Assembly (NCBI RefSeq): GCF_946479885.1
Contig: NZ_CAMLHM010000001.1
Span: 248,001 to 312,000, forward strand
DNA: 64,000 nt
Direction: 5' to 3'
DNA from: an uncultured Devosia sp.
Lineage (GTDB): Bacteria; Pseudomonadota; Alphaproteobacteria; Rhizobiales; Devosiaceae
Every line of letters begins with the position of its first letter. The stretch's first letter is position 1. The position numbers and the translations under genes were made by a program. This document shows positions 1 to 8,523 of the stretch, piece after piece. The notes under the pieces are model-generated. The model worked only from the letters and a program-made list of their open reading frames with translations. It did no database searches and was not told the DNA's origin.

Positions 1-1910
1 CCCATCTTGACCTGGTAGAGCCAGCCGGGGACTTCCTCCTGGAGGAAGACATCGGCCGCAAGGCCGATCTCGCCGATCTTGACCAGGGCCGGCAGCAGAG
101 CCGGGGTGCCGATGAAGCCGGTGCCGATGCGACCGTCCGCGCGGGCAATGGTGGCCTTGAAGTAGCGCTTGGCCGCTTCGACCTTGTCCGCCGGGATCAG
201 GTCGTGGAGGAAGGCCAGCGCATAGGAGGTCTGGTCGTCATAGGCAAGGCGCCCGGATGCGGTGATGAATTCGCTGGCAAAGGCCGCCTTGACCTTGGCC
301 GCAATGGCTTCCAGCCGCTCGGCCAGATCGACCTGGCCAACGATACGCGCGATCCGCGCGACATGCGTTGAGGCAATGAACAGATAGATCGTCGCCGAGG
401 CGTCGTCGCCGATGGTCGGCAGCGGCTTGGCGCTGGGCCCGCTGGGCTGCAGCCAATCGCCGAAGGAAAAGCCACGTCCGCCCCATTCCCGCGGCGGGCT
501 GACGATAGGTCCCTCGCTGATCGACCAGACGAAGTCGACCCACTTGACCATTGATGGCAGCACTTCGCTGAGGATCGCCGTATCGCCATAGTGCAGGTAG
601 ACCTGCCAGGGGATCATCCAGATGGCATCGCCCCAGCCGGTGGAGCCGAAAAAGCCCGGATAATCCTTGGGCTGCATGCGCGTCGGGTCCGGCACGACAT
701 GGGGCACAGCGCCGTCTTCGCGCTGGTCGGCCATCACGTCGCGGATCCACTTCTGAAAGAAGCTTTGTGCATCGGCAAGATAGAGCGCGGTGCCGGCAAA
801 GACCTGTGCATCGCCGGTCCAGCCCAGACGCTCGTCGCGCTGCGGGCAATCGGTGGGCACTTCGATGAAGTTGGCGCGCTGCGACCAGACGGTGTTGAGG
901 AAGAGGCGATCGACCAGGGGGTTGGCCGAGGTGAAGCTGGCCTTGACCTCGGTGACCGAACTGATTGGCACCGACACGATGCCGTCGAGCCTGGCGTTGC
1001 CGGCAAGGGTCACGCGGGCATAGCGGAAGCCCTGGAAGGTGAAATAGGGCCGGTAGTGCTCCCTGCCCTTGCCCGACAGCGTGTATTCGAGCCGGGCTGC
1101 GGCCGTACGGAAATTGACGTTGTAGAATTCGCCGTCCTGGTTGAGCACTTCGGCATGCTCGACCGTGACCACGGCGCCGGCTTCGCCCGTGACGTCGAAG
1201 GCGACATAGCCGCCGCTGTTCTGGCCGAAATCATAGACCGTGCGACCCTCGGCATCCGTCCACTGCTTGATGACGGCAAGTGGCGCCAGTTCGCGCACCG
1301 GCGTCGTTTCATGCGGGACCAGGCGTGCCTGGTCGAAAGCGATGACGGCACTGCCGGCGGTGACCACAGGCGTGATGCGGGCGTCGAATATCTCGCCGAA
1401 ATAGATACCCGATTTGCGCACGGGCAACTCGCCGCTGGCCCAGCTTGCATCGGTAACAAGCAGCGGCGCGCTATCGCCGGCACCGGCGCTCAGCTCGGCG
1501 ATGGCGGCGATCTCGCTGCCCCAGGCGTTGAAGATGGGGGCCTTGCCCCACATCATCTGCGAGCGCAGCCAGCCATCGGCCAGCCAGATGTCGATGCGAT
1601 TGGTGCCGGCGACCAGCAGGTCGCCCACCGCGTAGGTCTGATAGCTCAGGCGGACGTCATAGCTGGTCCAGCCGGGCGTCAGCAGATCGTCGCCGACGCG
1701 CTGGCCGTTGATGAAGCAGCGATAGAGGCCGAGCGCGGAAATATCGAGCAGTTCGCCACCGCCGACACTATCGAGCGTGAAGGTCTTGGTGAGGAAGCTG
1801 GCGGGCGTGCCGACCCCCTGGTCGGCCAGCGGCCGGACCATCTGGGCCGTCCAATGCCGCGCAGCTTTGATCCCCTGCGCCGATGCAGACGGTGCCAGTA
1901 CCTCGTTCAC
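1..1910 (-). CDS. alpha-L-rhamnosidase, GH78 (3'-truncated by window edge)
   Basis: Reading leftward from a GTG at 1910, about 636 codons stay open to the edge. The product releases terminal L-rhamnose from glycosides. Its order matches GH78: an N-terminal beta-sandwich (LGLYRCFINGQRVGDDLLTPGW), a Bac_rhamnosid region with VYDFGQNSGGYV, then the (alpha/alpha)6 barrel with DERLGWTGDAQ near residue 360, the conserved acidic catalytic segment, and a late LLQEEVPGWLYQV motif. No signal peptide is visible, so it probably acts in the cytoplasm on imported rhamnosides. Full family members run about 900-1000 residues, so the C-terminal third lies outside the window. It is divergent from the LacI gene at 2080, its likely regulator. 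The GTG start is inferred from homology; no better ATG is near. Confidence 0.9.
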   Translation of the reverse strand, partial: MNEVLAPSASAQGIKAARHWTAQMVRPLADQGVGTPASFLTKTFTLDSVGGGELLDISALGLYRCFINGQRVGDDLLTPGWTSYDVRLSYQTYAVGDLLVAGTNRIDIWLADGWLRSQMMWGKAPIFNAWGSEIAAIAELSAGAGDSAPLLVTDASWASGELPVRKSGIYFGEIFDARITPVVTAGSAVIAFDQARLVPHETTPVRELAPLAVIKQWTDAEGRTVYDFGQNSGGYVAFDVTGEAGAVVTVEHAEVLNQDGEFYNVNFRTAAARLEYTLSGKGREHYRPYFTFQGFRYARVTLAGNARLDGIVSVPISSVTEVKASFTSANPLVDRLFLNTVWSQRANFIEVPTDCPQRDERLGWTGDAQVFAGTALYLADAQSFFQKWIRDVMADQREDGAVPHVVPDPTRMQPKDYPGFFGSTGWGDAIWMIPWQVYLHYGDTAILSEVLPSMVKWVDFVWSISEGPIVSPPREWGGRGFSFGDWLQPSGPSAKPLPTIGDDASATIYLFIASTHVARIARIVGQVDLAERLEAIAAKVKAAFASEFITASGRLAYDDQTSYALAFLHDLIPADKVEAAKRYFKATIARADGRIGTGFIGTPALLPALVKIGEIGLAADVFLQEEVPGWLYQVKM

Positions 1911-1961
1911 GCTAACTCTCCGCTATCGCCCTTGCGGGTGTCGAAATTGCTCGCACCCGTC

Positions 1962-1991
1962 TGTAGAATGTTCTACGTATATCGTTCTACA
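1962..1991. promoter_or_regulatory. candidate LacI operator between rhamnosidase and lacI-type gene
   Basis: The divergent gap holds a perfect inverted repeat, GTAGAA-TG-TTCTAC (1963-1976). A further TTCTACA at 1985-1991 pairs with TGTAGAA at 1962-1968. Its location between the two start codons suits an operator for the adjacent LacI protein. This is inference from symmetry only. Confidence 0.45.
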
Positions 1992-2079
1992 AACGACGCG
2001 CCTTGGCAATAGGCATTTTTCGAGCGCTGTGGGATAAGGCTCCCGGGGCATGAAGCCGGCATCTGGGGATTGGCAAAGA

Positions 2080-3123
2080 ATGGACAAACCGGCATCACGC
2101 CGCACGGGCGGACGTGTCACCATTCGCGACGTGGCCGAGGATGCCGCCGTATCGGTGGCGGCCGTATCCAAGGTGTTGCGCGACGCCTATGGCGTGAGCG
2201 ACACCATGCGGGTCAAGGTGCGCGAATCCATGGCCAAGCTTGGCTATCGCCCGCATACGGCGGCGCGGGGTATGCGCGGCCAGACCTATACGATCGGCGT
2301 GCTGCTGGCCGACGTCAAAAACCCGTTCTTTCCGCAGCTGATCGATGGCATCGACGATAGCCTCGCCGGCACGCAATATGTGCCGCTCTTCGGCATCGGG
2401 CACGGCTCGACCAGCACCGAAAAGGCCATCGTCCATGCGATGGTCGATCGGCGCATGGACGGGTTGATCATGATCGGCCAGCGGCTGACCAATGCCGAGG
2501 TCGAGGCGATTGCGCGGGAGGCGGCCATTGCCGTCATCGGCCACCATGCACCGCAGGCGACGCTGTTCGATTCGGCCAATAATGATGACGAGCGCGGCGG
2601 CGCGATGGTGGTGGAGCACCTGCTGGAGCAAGGCTACAAGCGGCCGGCGATGATCACCCTGCGCCGGGCCGATCTCGGCCAGGCCGACGTTTCCCAGCGC
2701 CGGGAGGCCGGGTTCATTTCCGCCATGAGGGCGGCGGGGTTCGAGGATCGGTCCATCCGCATACCGGCGGCGGCGGATGATGTGGACGACGTGACCGCCA
2801 CGGTGCGTGCGCTGCTCGACGGCCCCGAGCCGCCCGATGCGATTTTCGGCTGGGCGGACTATTACGCGCTCGAAGTGTTGAGCGCAGTGCGGGCACTGGG
2901 GCTGCGTGTGCCCGAGGATATCGGGGTGATCGGCTACGACGATTCACCGCCCTGCGCCTATACGCAGAACGACCTCACGAGCATCGACCAGAAGGGGCGC
3001 GAGATCGGCCGGAACGCGGCGCGCCTGCTGCTGGAACGCATTGCCGGACGGACGACGGCCAGCCATTTCCTCGCGACGCCCTCGGTGAGCGTGCGCGGCA
3101 GCACGGTTCGTTCGAAAGCCTGA
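2080..3123 (+). CDS. LacI family transcriptional regulator (rhamnosidase neighbour)
   Basis: A DNA-binding helix-turn-helix opens the protein (VTIRDVAEDAAVSVAAVSKV). A hinge helix with LGYRPHTAARGMRG follows, then a periplasmic-binding-protein-like effector domain (VLLADVKNPFFPQLIDGID). About 347 residues from the ATG at 2080, which puts the HTH at residue 12 as usual for LacI; an in-frame ATG at 2050 would add ten residues and neither has a strong ribosome site. It is divergent from the GH78 gene and probably represses it, with rhamnose or a rhamnoside as inducer (inference). It converges with the next gene with only five bases between stop codons. Confidence 0.9.
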   Translation: MDKPASRRTGGRVTIRDVAEDAAVSVAAVSKVLRDAYGVSDTMRVKVRESMAKLGYRPHTAARGMRGQTYTIGVLLADVKNPFFPQLIDGIDDSLAGTQYVPLFGIGHGSTSTEKAIVHAMVDRRMDGLIMIGQRLTNAEVEAIAREAAIAVIGHHAPQATLFDSANNDDERGGAMVVEHLLEQGYKRPAMITLRRADLGQADVSQRREAGFISAMRAAGFEDRSIRIPAAADDVDDVTATVRALLDGPEPPDAIFGWADYYALEVLSAVRALGLRVPEDIGVIGYDDSPPCAYTQNDLTSIDQKGREIGRNAARLLLERIAGRTTASHFLATPSVSVRGSTVRSKA

Positions 3124-3128
3124 TGCGA

Positions 3129-3416
3129 TCAGGGTGACGGCAGGGGCGGCGGCACGTAGACCGGCACATCGGCCAGCACATCGAGGCGATGCTGGAACTC
3201 GAGATTCTGCACCGACCGGGTGAGCTGCTGCAATTGCAGCTCGTATTGCCGCTGCCGCGTGGCCGCGGCCACCTCGTTCTGCAGGCAAATCAGCCGCTGG
3301 CCATTGGCGAGGATGGCCTCGGCGGTATTGCCGGGCGCGGCCGGAGGGCATGCGGCCTGGGCCGGAATGCAGCACAGGACGGCGAGGACGACGCCGATGG
3401 TTGCGCGCTTGATCAT
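3129..3416 (-). CDS. small exported protein of unknown function
   Basis: A 95-residue product starts at the ATG at 3416: a basic start (MIKR), a hydrophobic stretch (ATIGVVLAVLCCIPAQA) and an AxA cleavage site before ACPPAAPG. The mature part is short, has two cysteines (ACPP and LICLQ) that could form a disulfide, a Gln-rich helical segment (residues about 50-70) and a proline-rich tail. It is likely periplasmic. I do not recognise the family. A longer start at 3452 would place the signal peptide internally, so it was not chosen. Confidence 0.6.
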   Translation of the reverse strand: MIKRATIGVVLAVLCCIPAQAACPPAAPGNTAEAILANGQRLICLQNEVAAATRQRQYELQLQQLTRSVQNLEFQHRLDVLADVPVYVPPPLPSP

Positions 3417-3517
3417 GCGAGCATGATGCGCCGGTCGGGCGCGCTGGTGCAACTCACGATGCCCTGAGCGTCCCGACCGTCCGGTGCGCCAGGTCGGTCC
3501 TGGTCGCTAGTGTCCGT

Positions 3518-3558
3518 CACCGCCGCGGATGTGAGGCGCCTGTCCGGGCGCCGCGGTG
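3518..3558 (-). terminator. possible terminator after the ssu-like operon
   Basis: Downstream of the ATPase stop lies a nested stem: outer CACCGC (3518-3523) with GCGGTG (3553-3558), inner GGCGCC (3535-3540) with GGCGCC (3547-3552). There is an asymmetric bulge and no clear T-run, so this is tentative. Confidence 0.3.
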
Positions 3559-3573
3559 GCAACATGGTCGCTC

Positions 3574-4389
3574 CTACTTGAAGATACCCTTGAGCAGCCG
3601 CCCCTCGATCTCGGCAAGATCGGCGGCGCCGCGCTGGCGTGGACGCGGGTGGTCGATGGTGACGTCGAGCGCGATGCGTCCCTCGTCGAGCACGATGACC
3701 CGATCGGCCAAGGCGACGGCCTCGGTCACGTCATGGGTCACGAACAGCGCCGTAAAACCCTGCTCGCGCCAGACGCGTTCGACCAGCGATTGCATAGTGA
3801 TGCGGGTCAGGGCGTCGAGCGCTCCCAAGGGCTCGTCCATCGCCAGAAAGCCCGGCTGGCTGACCAGCGCTCGCGCCAGCGCCGCGCGCTGCCGCTGGCC
3901 ACCCGACAGCCGCGACGGCCATTCGCCGGCCTTTTCGGCCAGTTGCACTTCGGCCAGCGCCGCCTCGGCCAGGCGTCGCGCCTCGCGCCGGTCGACACCT
4001 TCGCCAAGACCGACGGCGACATTGTCGACGACACTGGCCCAGGGCAGCAGGCGCGGTTCCTGGAAGACGATACGCGAGCTGGGCGCGGTCTCCGCGCCGT
4101 CGGCGCCCACGAAGCTGATGCGACCCGATGTCGGCGTATCGAGCCCGACCAGCAGGCGCAGCAGCGTGCTCTTGCCGCAACCGCTCTTGCCGACAATGGC
4201 CAGGAATTGCCCGGCGGGCACTTCGAGGTCGAGATCGTGCAACACGGGCATATCGCCGAAGCTCTTGGCGAGCCCCTGGATGCGGATGCCAACGCCGCGT
4301 TCGCCGTTGCGCTGCCGGGGCGCTCGCGCCTCATATTCGGGCTCGATATCCTTGCCCCAGACATTCTTGGTCCGGATGGACGTGCTCAT
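3574..4389 (-). CDS. ssuB: aliphatic sulfonate ABC transporter ATP-binding protein
   Basis: The 271-residue ATPase powers import of a sulfonate or related organosulfur compound at the inner membrane. Visible motifs: Walker [11 protein letters not shown]-loop FQEPRLLPW (typical of the SsuB/TauB/NrtD group), signature LSGGQRQR, Walker [12 protein letters not shown] and switch histidine VTHDVTEA. About 45 residues precede the usual SsuB start. It is the last gene of a five-gene operon transcribed leftward, two bases after the permease stop. The start at 4389 follows AGGAGCTGACC. Substrate assignment rests on the operon, not on this protein alone. Confidence 0.9.
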   Translation of the reverse strand: MSTSIRTKNVWGKDIEPEYEARAPRQRNGERGVGIRIQGLAKSFGDMPVLHDLDLEVPAGQFLAIVGKSGCGKSTLLRLLVGLDTPTSGRISFVGADGAETAPSSRIVFQEPRLLPWASVVDNVAVGLGEGVDRREARRLAEAALAEVQLAEKAGEWPSRLSGGQRQRAALARALVSQPGFLAMDEPLGALDALTRITMQSLVERVWREQGFTALFVTHDVTEAVALADRVIVLDEGRIALDVTIDHPRPRQRGAADLAEIEGRLLKGIFK

Positions 4390-4391
4390 GG

Positions 4392-5243
4392 TCAGCTCCT
4401 TGCAGATTTCTGGTAGGCAGGGTTCCACGACAGGGTCAGCCGCTCGAGGGTGAGGGCGATGATGTCGGCCAGCTTGCCGAGCAGCGCATAGATGACGAGC
4501 GCCAGGATAACGACGTCGGTCATCATGAATTCGCGCGCCGAATTGGCCATGTGGCCGATGCCCGAGGAGGCAGCCATGGTTTCGGCGACGATCAGCGTCA
4601 GCCACATGATGCCCAGCGAGAAGCGCAGGCCGACAAAGATCGACGGCAGCGCGCCGGGGAAGATGACTTTGCGGAACAGCGTCCAGCCGTTCATGCCATA
4701 GACGCGGCCCATCTCGATCAGCTGGGGATCGACATTGCGCACGCCATGCAGGGTATTGAGGTAGATGGGGAAGAACACGCCCAGCGCCGTAAGGAAGAGC
4801 TTCGCCTCTTCGCCGATGCCGAACCACAGGATGACCAGCGGGATCAGCGCCAGGTTGGGAATGGTGCGCAGCATCTGCAGCGTCGTGTCGGTCAGCGCGT
4901 GGCTCAGCCGCGACACGCCATTGGCGAGGCCCGGCAGGAAGCCAATCGAGCCACCGACCAGCAGGCCCGAAATCGCCCGCACGGCACTCGCCCGGATATC
5001 GATCGCCAGTTCGCCGCTGCTGAGCTTGTCCCAAAAGGCCCAGACCACCTGGACCGGCGCCGGCATCAGCCGGTTGGTGATCCAGCCGAAGGACGAAGCC
5101 GCTTGCCAGAGCAGTACGATGCCGAGCGGCAGGAGGAAGGGCAGCAGCGTCGAGGGCGATATCTGCCATGCCGGGCGCGTCGCGCGGGCGCGCGGGCGCT
5201 TGGGCAGGGTGATGGGCTTACCGAGTTCAGCAGCGAGGGTCAT
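4392..5243 (-). CDS. ssuC: aliphatic sulfonate ABC transporter permease
   Basis: This inner-membrane permease has 283 residues and roughly six membrane segments. It carries the BPD_transp_1 coupling loop, seen as [18 protein letters not shown] and the family-typical [19 protein letters not shown], which docks onto the ATPase. A cytoplasmic basic tail ([10 protein letters not shown]) precedes the first membrane helix. It lies between the substrate-binding protein and the ATPase gene in a classical SsuABC set, though the order here is A-C-B. Confidence 0.9.
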   Translation of the reverse strand: MTLAAELGKPITLPKRPRARATRPAWQISPSTLLPFLLPLGIVLLWQAASSFGWITNRLMPAPVQVVWAFWDKLSSGELAIDIRASAVRAISGLLVGGSIGFLPGLANGVSRLSHALTDTTLQMLRTIPNLALIPLVILWFGIGEEAKLFLTALGVFFPIYLNTLHGVRNVDPQLIEMGRVYGMNGWTLFRKVIFPGALPSIFVGLRFSLGIMWLTLIVAETMAASSGIGHMANSAREFMMTDVVILALVIYALLGKLADIIALTLERLTLSWNPAYQKSARS

Positions 5244-5303
5244 GTCGGCCTCCGGTGAAAGCAGGAAAGAGAGCGGGCCGGCATCACGCCGGCCCGTTGA
5301 CGA

Positions 5304-6269
5304 TCAGATCGCTGGCGCCTGCCACACGGCCTCGGCAACGTTGAGTTGGCGCGGGATGATCTTGAGGTTGTAGAACTCATCGGCCAGCGCCTGCTGATAG
5401 GCGATGATGTCAGCGTCGAGTGGCACGATAGCGCCCAGGTCGGCGCCCTTGCGGCCCAGCGTGATGCGGGTGATTTCGGGCGGCACGCCGGTCGAGGCCG
5501 AGATGGCCTCTGCGGTCGCGTCGAGGTCGGTCTGCGCCGCGGTGCCCACCTTGCGCAGCTCGTCGATCACTTCGGCCAGGATGGTCGGGTTCTCTTTCGC
5601 GTAGGCGCCATTGGCCTGGTAGAAACCAAAGGAGTCCACGACGCCCTCGGTGGTGGTCAGCACACGGGTCTGCGGATCCTGCGCGGCGATGGCATAGTAG
5701 GGGTCCCAGATGACCCAGGCGTCGATCTGGTTGTTGGCAAAGGCCGGGGCAGCGTCGGGCGGGCCGAGATCGAGCGGGGTGACGTCGTCGAGCGTCAGGT
5801 CCGCGGTGCGCAGCGCCTTGACGATGAAGTTGTGCGCGCTCGAGCCGCGCTTGAAGGCGACCTTCTTGCCCTTGAGGTCGGCAATGGTCTGGATCGGGCT
5901 ATCCTGCTTCACCAGGATTGCCGAGCCATCAAGGCTGCCCGGCGTCGCGGCCACATAGACCAGGTCGCCGCCCGCGGCATGGGCGAACAGCGGCGGCACG
6001 TCGCCGGTCGAGCCAAAGTCGATGGCGTGGGCGCCGAGCGCTTCGAGCAGCGGCGGGCCGGAGGTGAATTCGGCCCAGCTCACGGTGATGCCGCGCGGCG
6101 CCAGCCGCGCTTCGAGCGCGCCGCTGGTCTTGGCCAGCGCGAAGACCCCGCCCTTCTGCCAGCCGATGCGGAACTCCTTGGCGGTGTCCTGCGCCCGGGC
6201 GAGCGAGGGCAGGCCGAGCACGGCAGCGGCGCCGGCGAAAAGCTGGAAAGTCTGTCTGCGGGTAAACAT
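5304..6269 (-). CDS. ssuA: aliphatic sulfonate ABC transporter substrate-binding protein
   Basis: The 321-residue periplasmic receptor opens with a signal sequence containing RR (MFTRRQTFQLFAGAAAVLGL, then PSLARA), possibly Tat-type. The mature part begins KEFRIGWQKGGVFALAK and matches SsuA/TauA proteins, including EFTSGPPLLEALGAHAIDFG and FKRGSSAHNF. It delivers ligand to the SsuC/SsuB pair encoded downstream. The co-transcribed monooxygenase suggests sulfonates or sulfones as ligand; this is inference. Confidence 0.9.
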   Translation of the reverse strand: MFTRRQTFQLFAGAAAVLGLPSLARAQDTAKEFRIGWQKGGVFALAKTSGALEARLAPRGITVSWAEFTSGPPLLEALGAHAIDFGSTGDVPPLFAHAAGGDLVYVAATPGSLDGSAILVKQDSPIQTIADLKGKKVAFKRGSSAHNFIVKALRTADLTLDDVTPLDLGPPDAAPAFANNQIDAWVIWDPYYAIAAQDPQTRVLTTTEGVVDSFGFYQANGAYAKENPTILAEVIDELRKVGTAAQTDLDATAEAISASTGVPPEITRITLGRKGADLGAIVPLDADIIAYQQALADEFYNLKIIPRQLNVAEAVWQAPAI

Positions 6270-6292
6270 GGGTCGGCTCCGTTGGGAAAAGG

Positions 6293-6859
6293 TCAGGCGG
6301 TCTGTGCGAGGAGGTCGGCGTTGCGGACGGCGGCCAGACGCCAGCCCAGCTCGTCCACCACCCGCTCGATGCGCGCCTTGAGGTTGGCGCTGGCTGGCAG
6401 GTAGTCGGCAAAATCGGGCTCGGTGGCGTAGATGCCGGTCGAGAGGATGTCGGCGGAAAAGAACGCGAAGAGCGGGCGCAGGCCGTGGTCGACGACCAGC
6501 GCGTGCCGCTCGCTGCCGCCGGTGGCGGTCAGCACGATGGGCTTGTCCTTGAGCGCCTTGGGGTCGATCAGGTCGAACAGGTGCTTGAACAGGCCCGTAT
6601 AGGTGCCCTTGTAGACGGGAGAACCGACCACCAGGGCATCGGCACTGGTGATGGTCTCGATCAGATCCACCAGGTCGGGCGGGGCATGCCGCGGATCGAG
6701 CGTTGCGCCGAGCGAGGGGTGGATATCGACCAGGTCATAGACCGTGGTGCGGGCGCCGGTGCGATCGGCCGCCGTGGCGACGATGGTTTCAACCAGGCTG
6801 CGGGTGCGTGAGGGGACTGAAGAACTGCCGGCAAAGCCGACGATATGCAACTGGCTCAT
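6293..6859 (-). CDS. NAD(P)H-dependent FMN reductase of the sulfonate operon
   Basis: A flavodoxin-like fold of 188 residues, matching the SsuE/MsuE family: GFAGSSSVPSRTRSL phosphate-binding loop near the N-terminus and the flavin-contacting SPVYKGTYTGLFKHLFDL around residues 80-97. It supplies reduced FMN to the monooxygenase encoded immediately upstream. The start overlaps the monooxygenase stop by one base (TGATG), which implies translational coupling and balanced expression of the two-component system. Confidence 0.88.
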   Translation of the reverse strand: MSQLHIVGFAGSSSVPSRTRSLVETIVATAADRTGARTTVYDLVDIHPSLGATLDPRHAPPDLVDLIETITSADALVVGSPVYKGTYTGLFKHLFDLIDPKALKDKPIVLTATGGSERHALVVDHGLRPLFAFFSADILSTGIYATEPDFADYLPASANLKARIERVVDELGWRLAAVRNADLLAQTA

Positions 6860-8223
6860 CAGGCGCTCCGCTGCTGCTGGTTGATACGGGCGAGGAAGCG
6901 ATTGACCGGGCGCTCGAGACCGAGGTTCTCGCGCAGGGTCGTGCCCTCATATTCGGTGCGGAACAGCCCGCGCTTCTGGAGGGTCGGCACGACCTGCTCG
7001 ACGAAGTCGGTGAGCCCGGTCGGCAGCACTGGCGGCATGATGTTGAAACCGTCGGCGGCGCCATTGGCGAACCATTCGACCAGGGCATCGGCGATCTGCT
7101 CGGGCGTGCCCACGGCCGTGCGGTGGCCGCGGGCGGTGGCCAGCGACAGGTAGAGCTGGCGCAGGGTGAGGCCCGTGCGGGCCAGGTCCGCCACCAGCTT
7201 GAGCCGGCTCTTGTTGAGCTCGGTATCCGATGGCAGCGGCGGTGCCTTGTCGTCGAGCGAGTAGCCGCTGAGATCGACGCCGACATAGTATTGCTTGAGG
7301 ATGCTCCAGGCGATGGTCGGGTGGACCAGCGACTGGATGAACTCGTAGTTCTGCTTGGCCTCGGCCTCGGTGCCGCCGAGCACCGGGAACAGGCCCGGCA
7401 TGATCAGCAACTGTTCCGGCCGACGACCATGCTTGGCCAGGCGCCCCTTGATGTCGGAATAAAATTCCTGCCCGTCGGCCAGCGTCTGGTTGGCGGTGAA
7501 GATGACTTCGGCCGTGCGGGCGGCGAGGCTGCGGCCGGCTTCGGACGCGCCGGCCTGCACCACCACTGGCCGACCCTGGGGCGAGCGGGCAACGTTGAGC
7601 GGCCCGGCGACATCGAAGAACTGCCCGTGGTGATCGACGCGGTGGACCTTGGCGGGATCGAGGAAGATGCCGCTCTGCTTGTCGACAACAAGCGCATCGT
7701 CCTCGTAGCTGTCCCAGAGGTCGAGCACCAGATCGACCACTTCCTCGGCGCGCTCATAGCGGTTGGCATGGGCGGGGTGGCCGGCGATGGAGAAGTTCTT
7801 GGAGACATCAGCGCCCGTGGTCACCACGTTCCAGGCCGCGCGGCCCTTGCTGATATGGTCGAGCGAGGCGAACTTGCGGGCCAGCAGGTAGGGATCTTCG
7901 TAGGTGGTCGAGGCGGTGGCGACAAAGCCGATATTGCTGGTCACCTGCGACAGCGCCGACCACAGCGTCACCGGCTCGAAATGCGCCGAATGGCTGACCC
8001 TGGCGCGAATTTCGGGGTCGCGGTCGCCGTCCCAGCCAGCCGGGCTGTCGGCGACGAAGACGAGGTCGAACAGGCCTTTTTCAGCCGTCTGCGCCAGGCC
8101 GCGATAATGATCGATATTGTGGCCGGCATCAGCCTGGGCATCGGGGTGCCGCCAGGCGGCGATGTGATGGCCCGTCGCCATGATGAAGGCGCCGAGGCGC
8201 ATTTTCCGGGTTGAGTCGCTCAT
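6859..8223 (-). CDS. FMN-dependent luciferase-like monooxygenase, NtaA/SnaA/DszA type
   Basis: The product has 454 residues of the bacterial luciferase-like superfamily, subgroup NtaA/SnaA/DszA. Signs: MRLGAFIMATGHHIAAWRHP at the start, AEKGLFDLVFVADS, NIGFVATASTTYEDPYLLARKFASLDHIS, GRAAWNVVTT and RPVVVQAGASEAGR. These enzymes use FMNH2 from a separate reductase and O2. Here the reductase is the next gene and an SsuABC-type importer follows, so it likely cleaves a C-S bond (sulfonate, sulfone or related sulfur source) in the cytoplasm. The classical SsuD is absent; this enzyme takes its place. Exact substrate unknown. Confidence 0.88.
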   Translation of the reverse strand: MSDSTRKMRLGAFIMATGHHIAAWRHPDAQADAGHNIDHYRGLAQTAEKGLFDLVFVADSPAGWDGDRDPEIRARVSHSAHFEPVTLWSALSQVTSNIGFVATASTTYEDPYLLARKFASLDHISKGRAAWNVVTTGADVSKNFSIAGHPAHANRYERAEEVVDLVLDLWDSYEDDALVVDKQSGIFLDPAKVHRVDHHGQFFDVAGPLNVARSPQGRPVVVQAGASEAGRSLAARTAEVIFTANQTLADGQEFYSDIKGRLAKHGRRPEQLLIMPGLFPVLGGTEAEAKQNYEFIQSLVHPTIAWSILKQYYVGVDLSGYSLDDKAPPLPSDTELNKSRLKLVADLARTGLTLRQLYLSLATARGHRTAVGTPEQIADALVEWFANGAADGFNIMPPVLPTGLTDFVEQVVPTLQKRGLFRTEYEGTTLRENLGLERPVNRFLARINQQQRSA

Positions 8224-8523
8224 CTCTGGCCTCTCGCTTGAGCTGCACCGGGATGTGCAGTGCTCATATTAGGACTTAATTCTATAGGTTTGGTCGAGTA
8301 TTGGTTTTTGCGTTGTTGAGCGGCTTCGCGGTTTGCCGTTGCGCAAAATAACGGCTTTGGAGGCAGCGCTTTTTTGGCAGCGGCCGCCGGGGGTGCCGAA
8401 CACCAGCCCGCCAATCGGGGTCATGACCCGGGGCGGGCGCACAGGCTTTCAAGCGCATTGAAACACTGCGAGCCGGCGGCCCGGGACAGTCTCAGGCCTT
8501 GTGGCTAAACGGTGAGACACCCG
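8224..8523. other. gene-free region upstream of the sulfur operon
   Basis: These 300 bases must carry the leftward promoter of the monooxygenase operon and the end of the araC-type gene. The stretch 8268-8330 is AT-rich compared with its surroundings, as expected for a promoter. I could not place a convincing -35/-10 pair. Open frames here have no recognisable protein features. Confidence 0.4.

Noticed and set aside
591..2012. Long rightward open frame (473 codons) over the rhamnosidase gene
   Set aside because: It is antisense to a clear GH78 enzyme and shows low-complexity translation typical of GC-rich shadow frames.
3574..5169. Single long protein spanning ssuC and ssuB
   Set aside because: The upstream part is a shadow frame of ssuC; the ATPase has its own start at 4389 with a ribosome site.
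8220..8414. 64-codon leftward frame upstream of the sulfur operon
   Set aside because: It overlaps the expected promoter and start of the monooxygenase and has no motifs.
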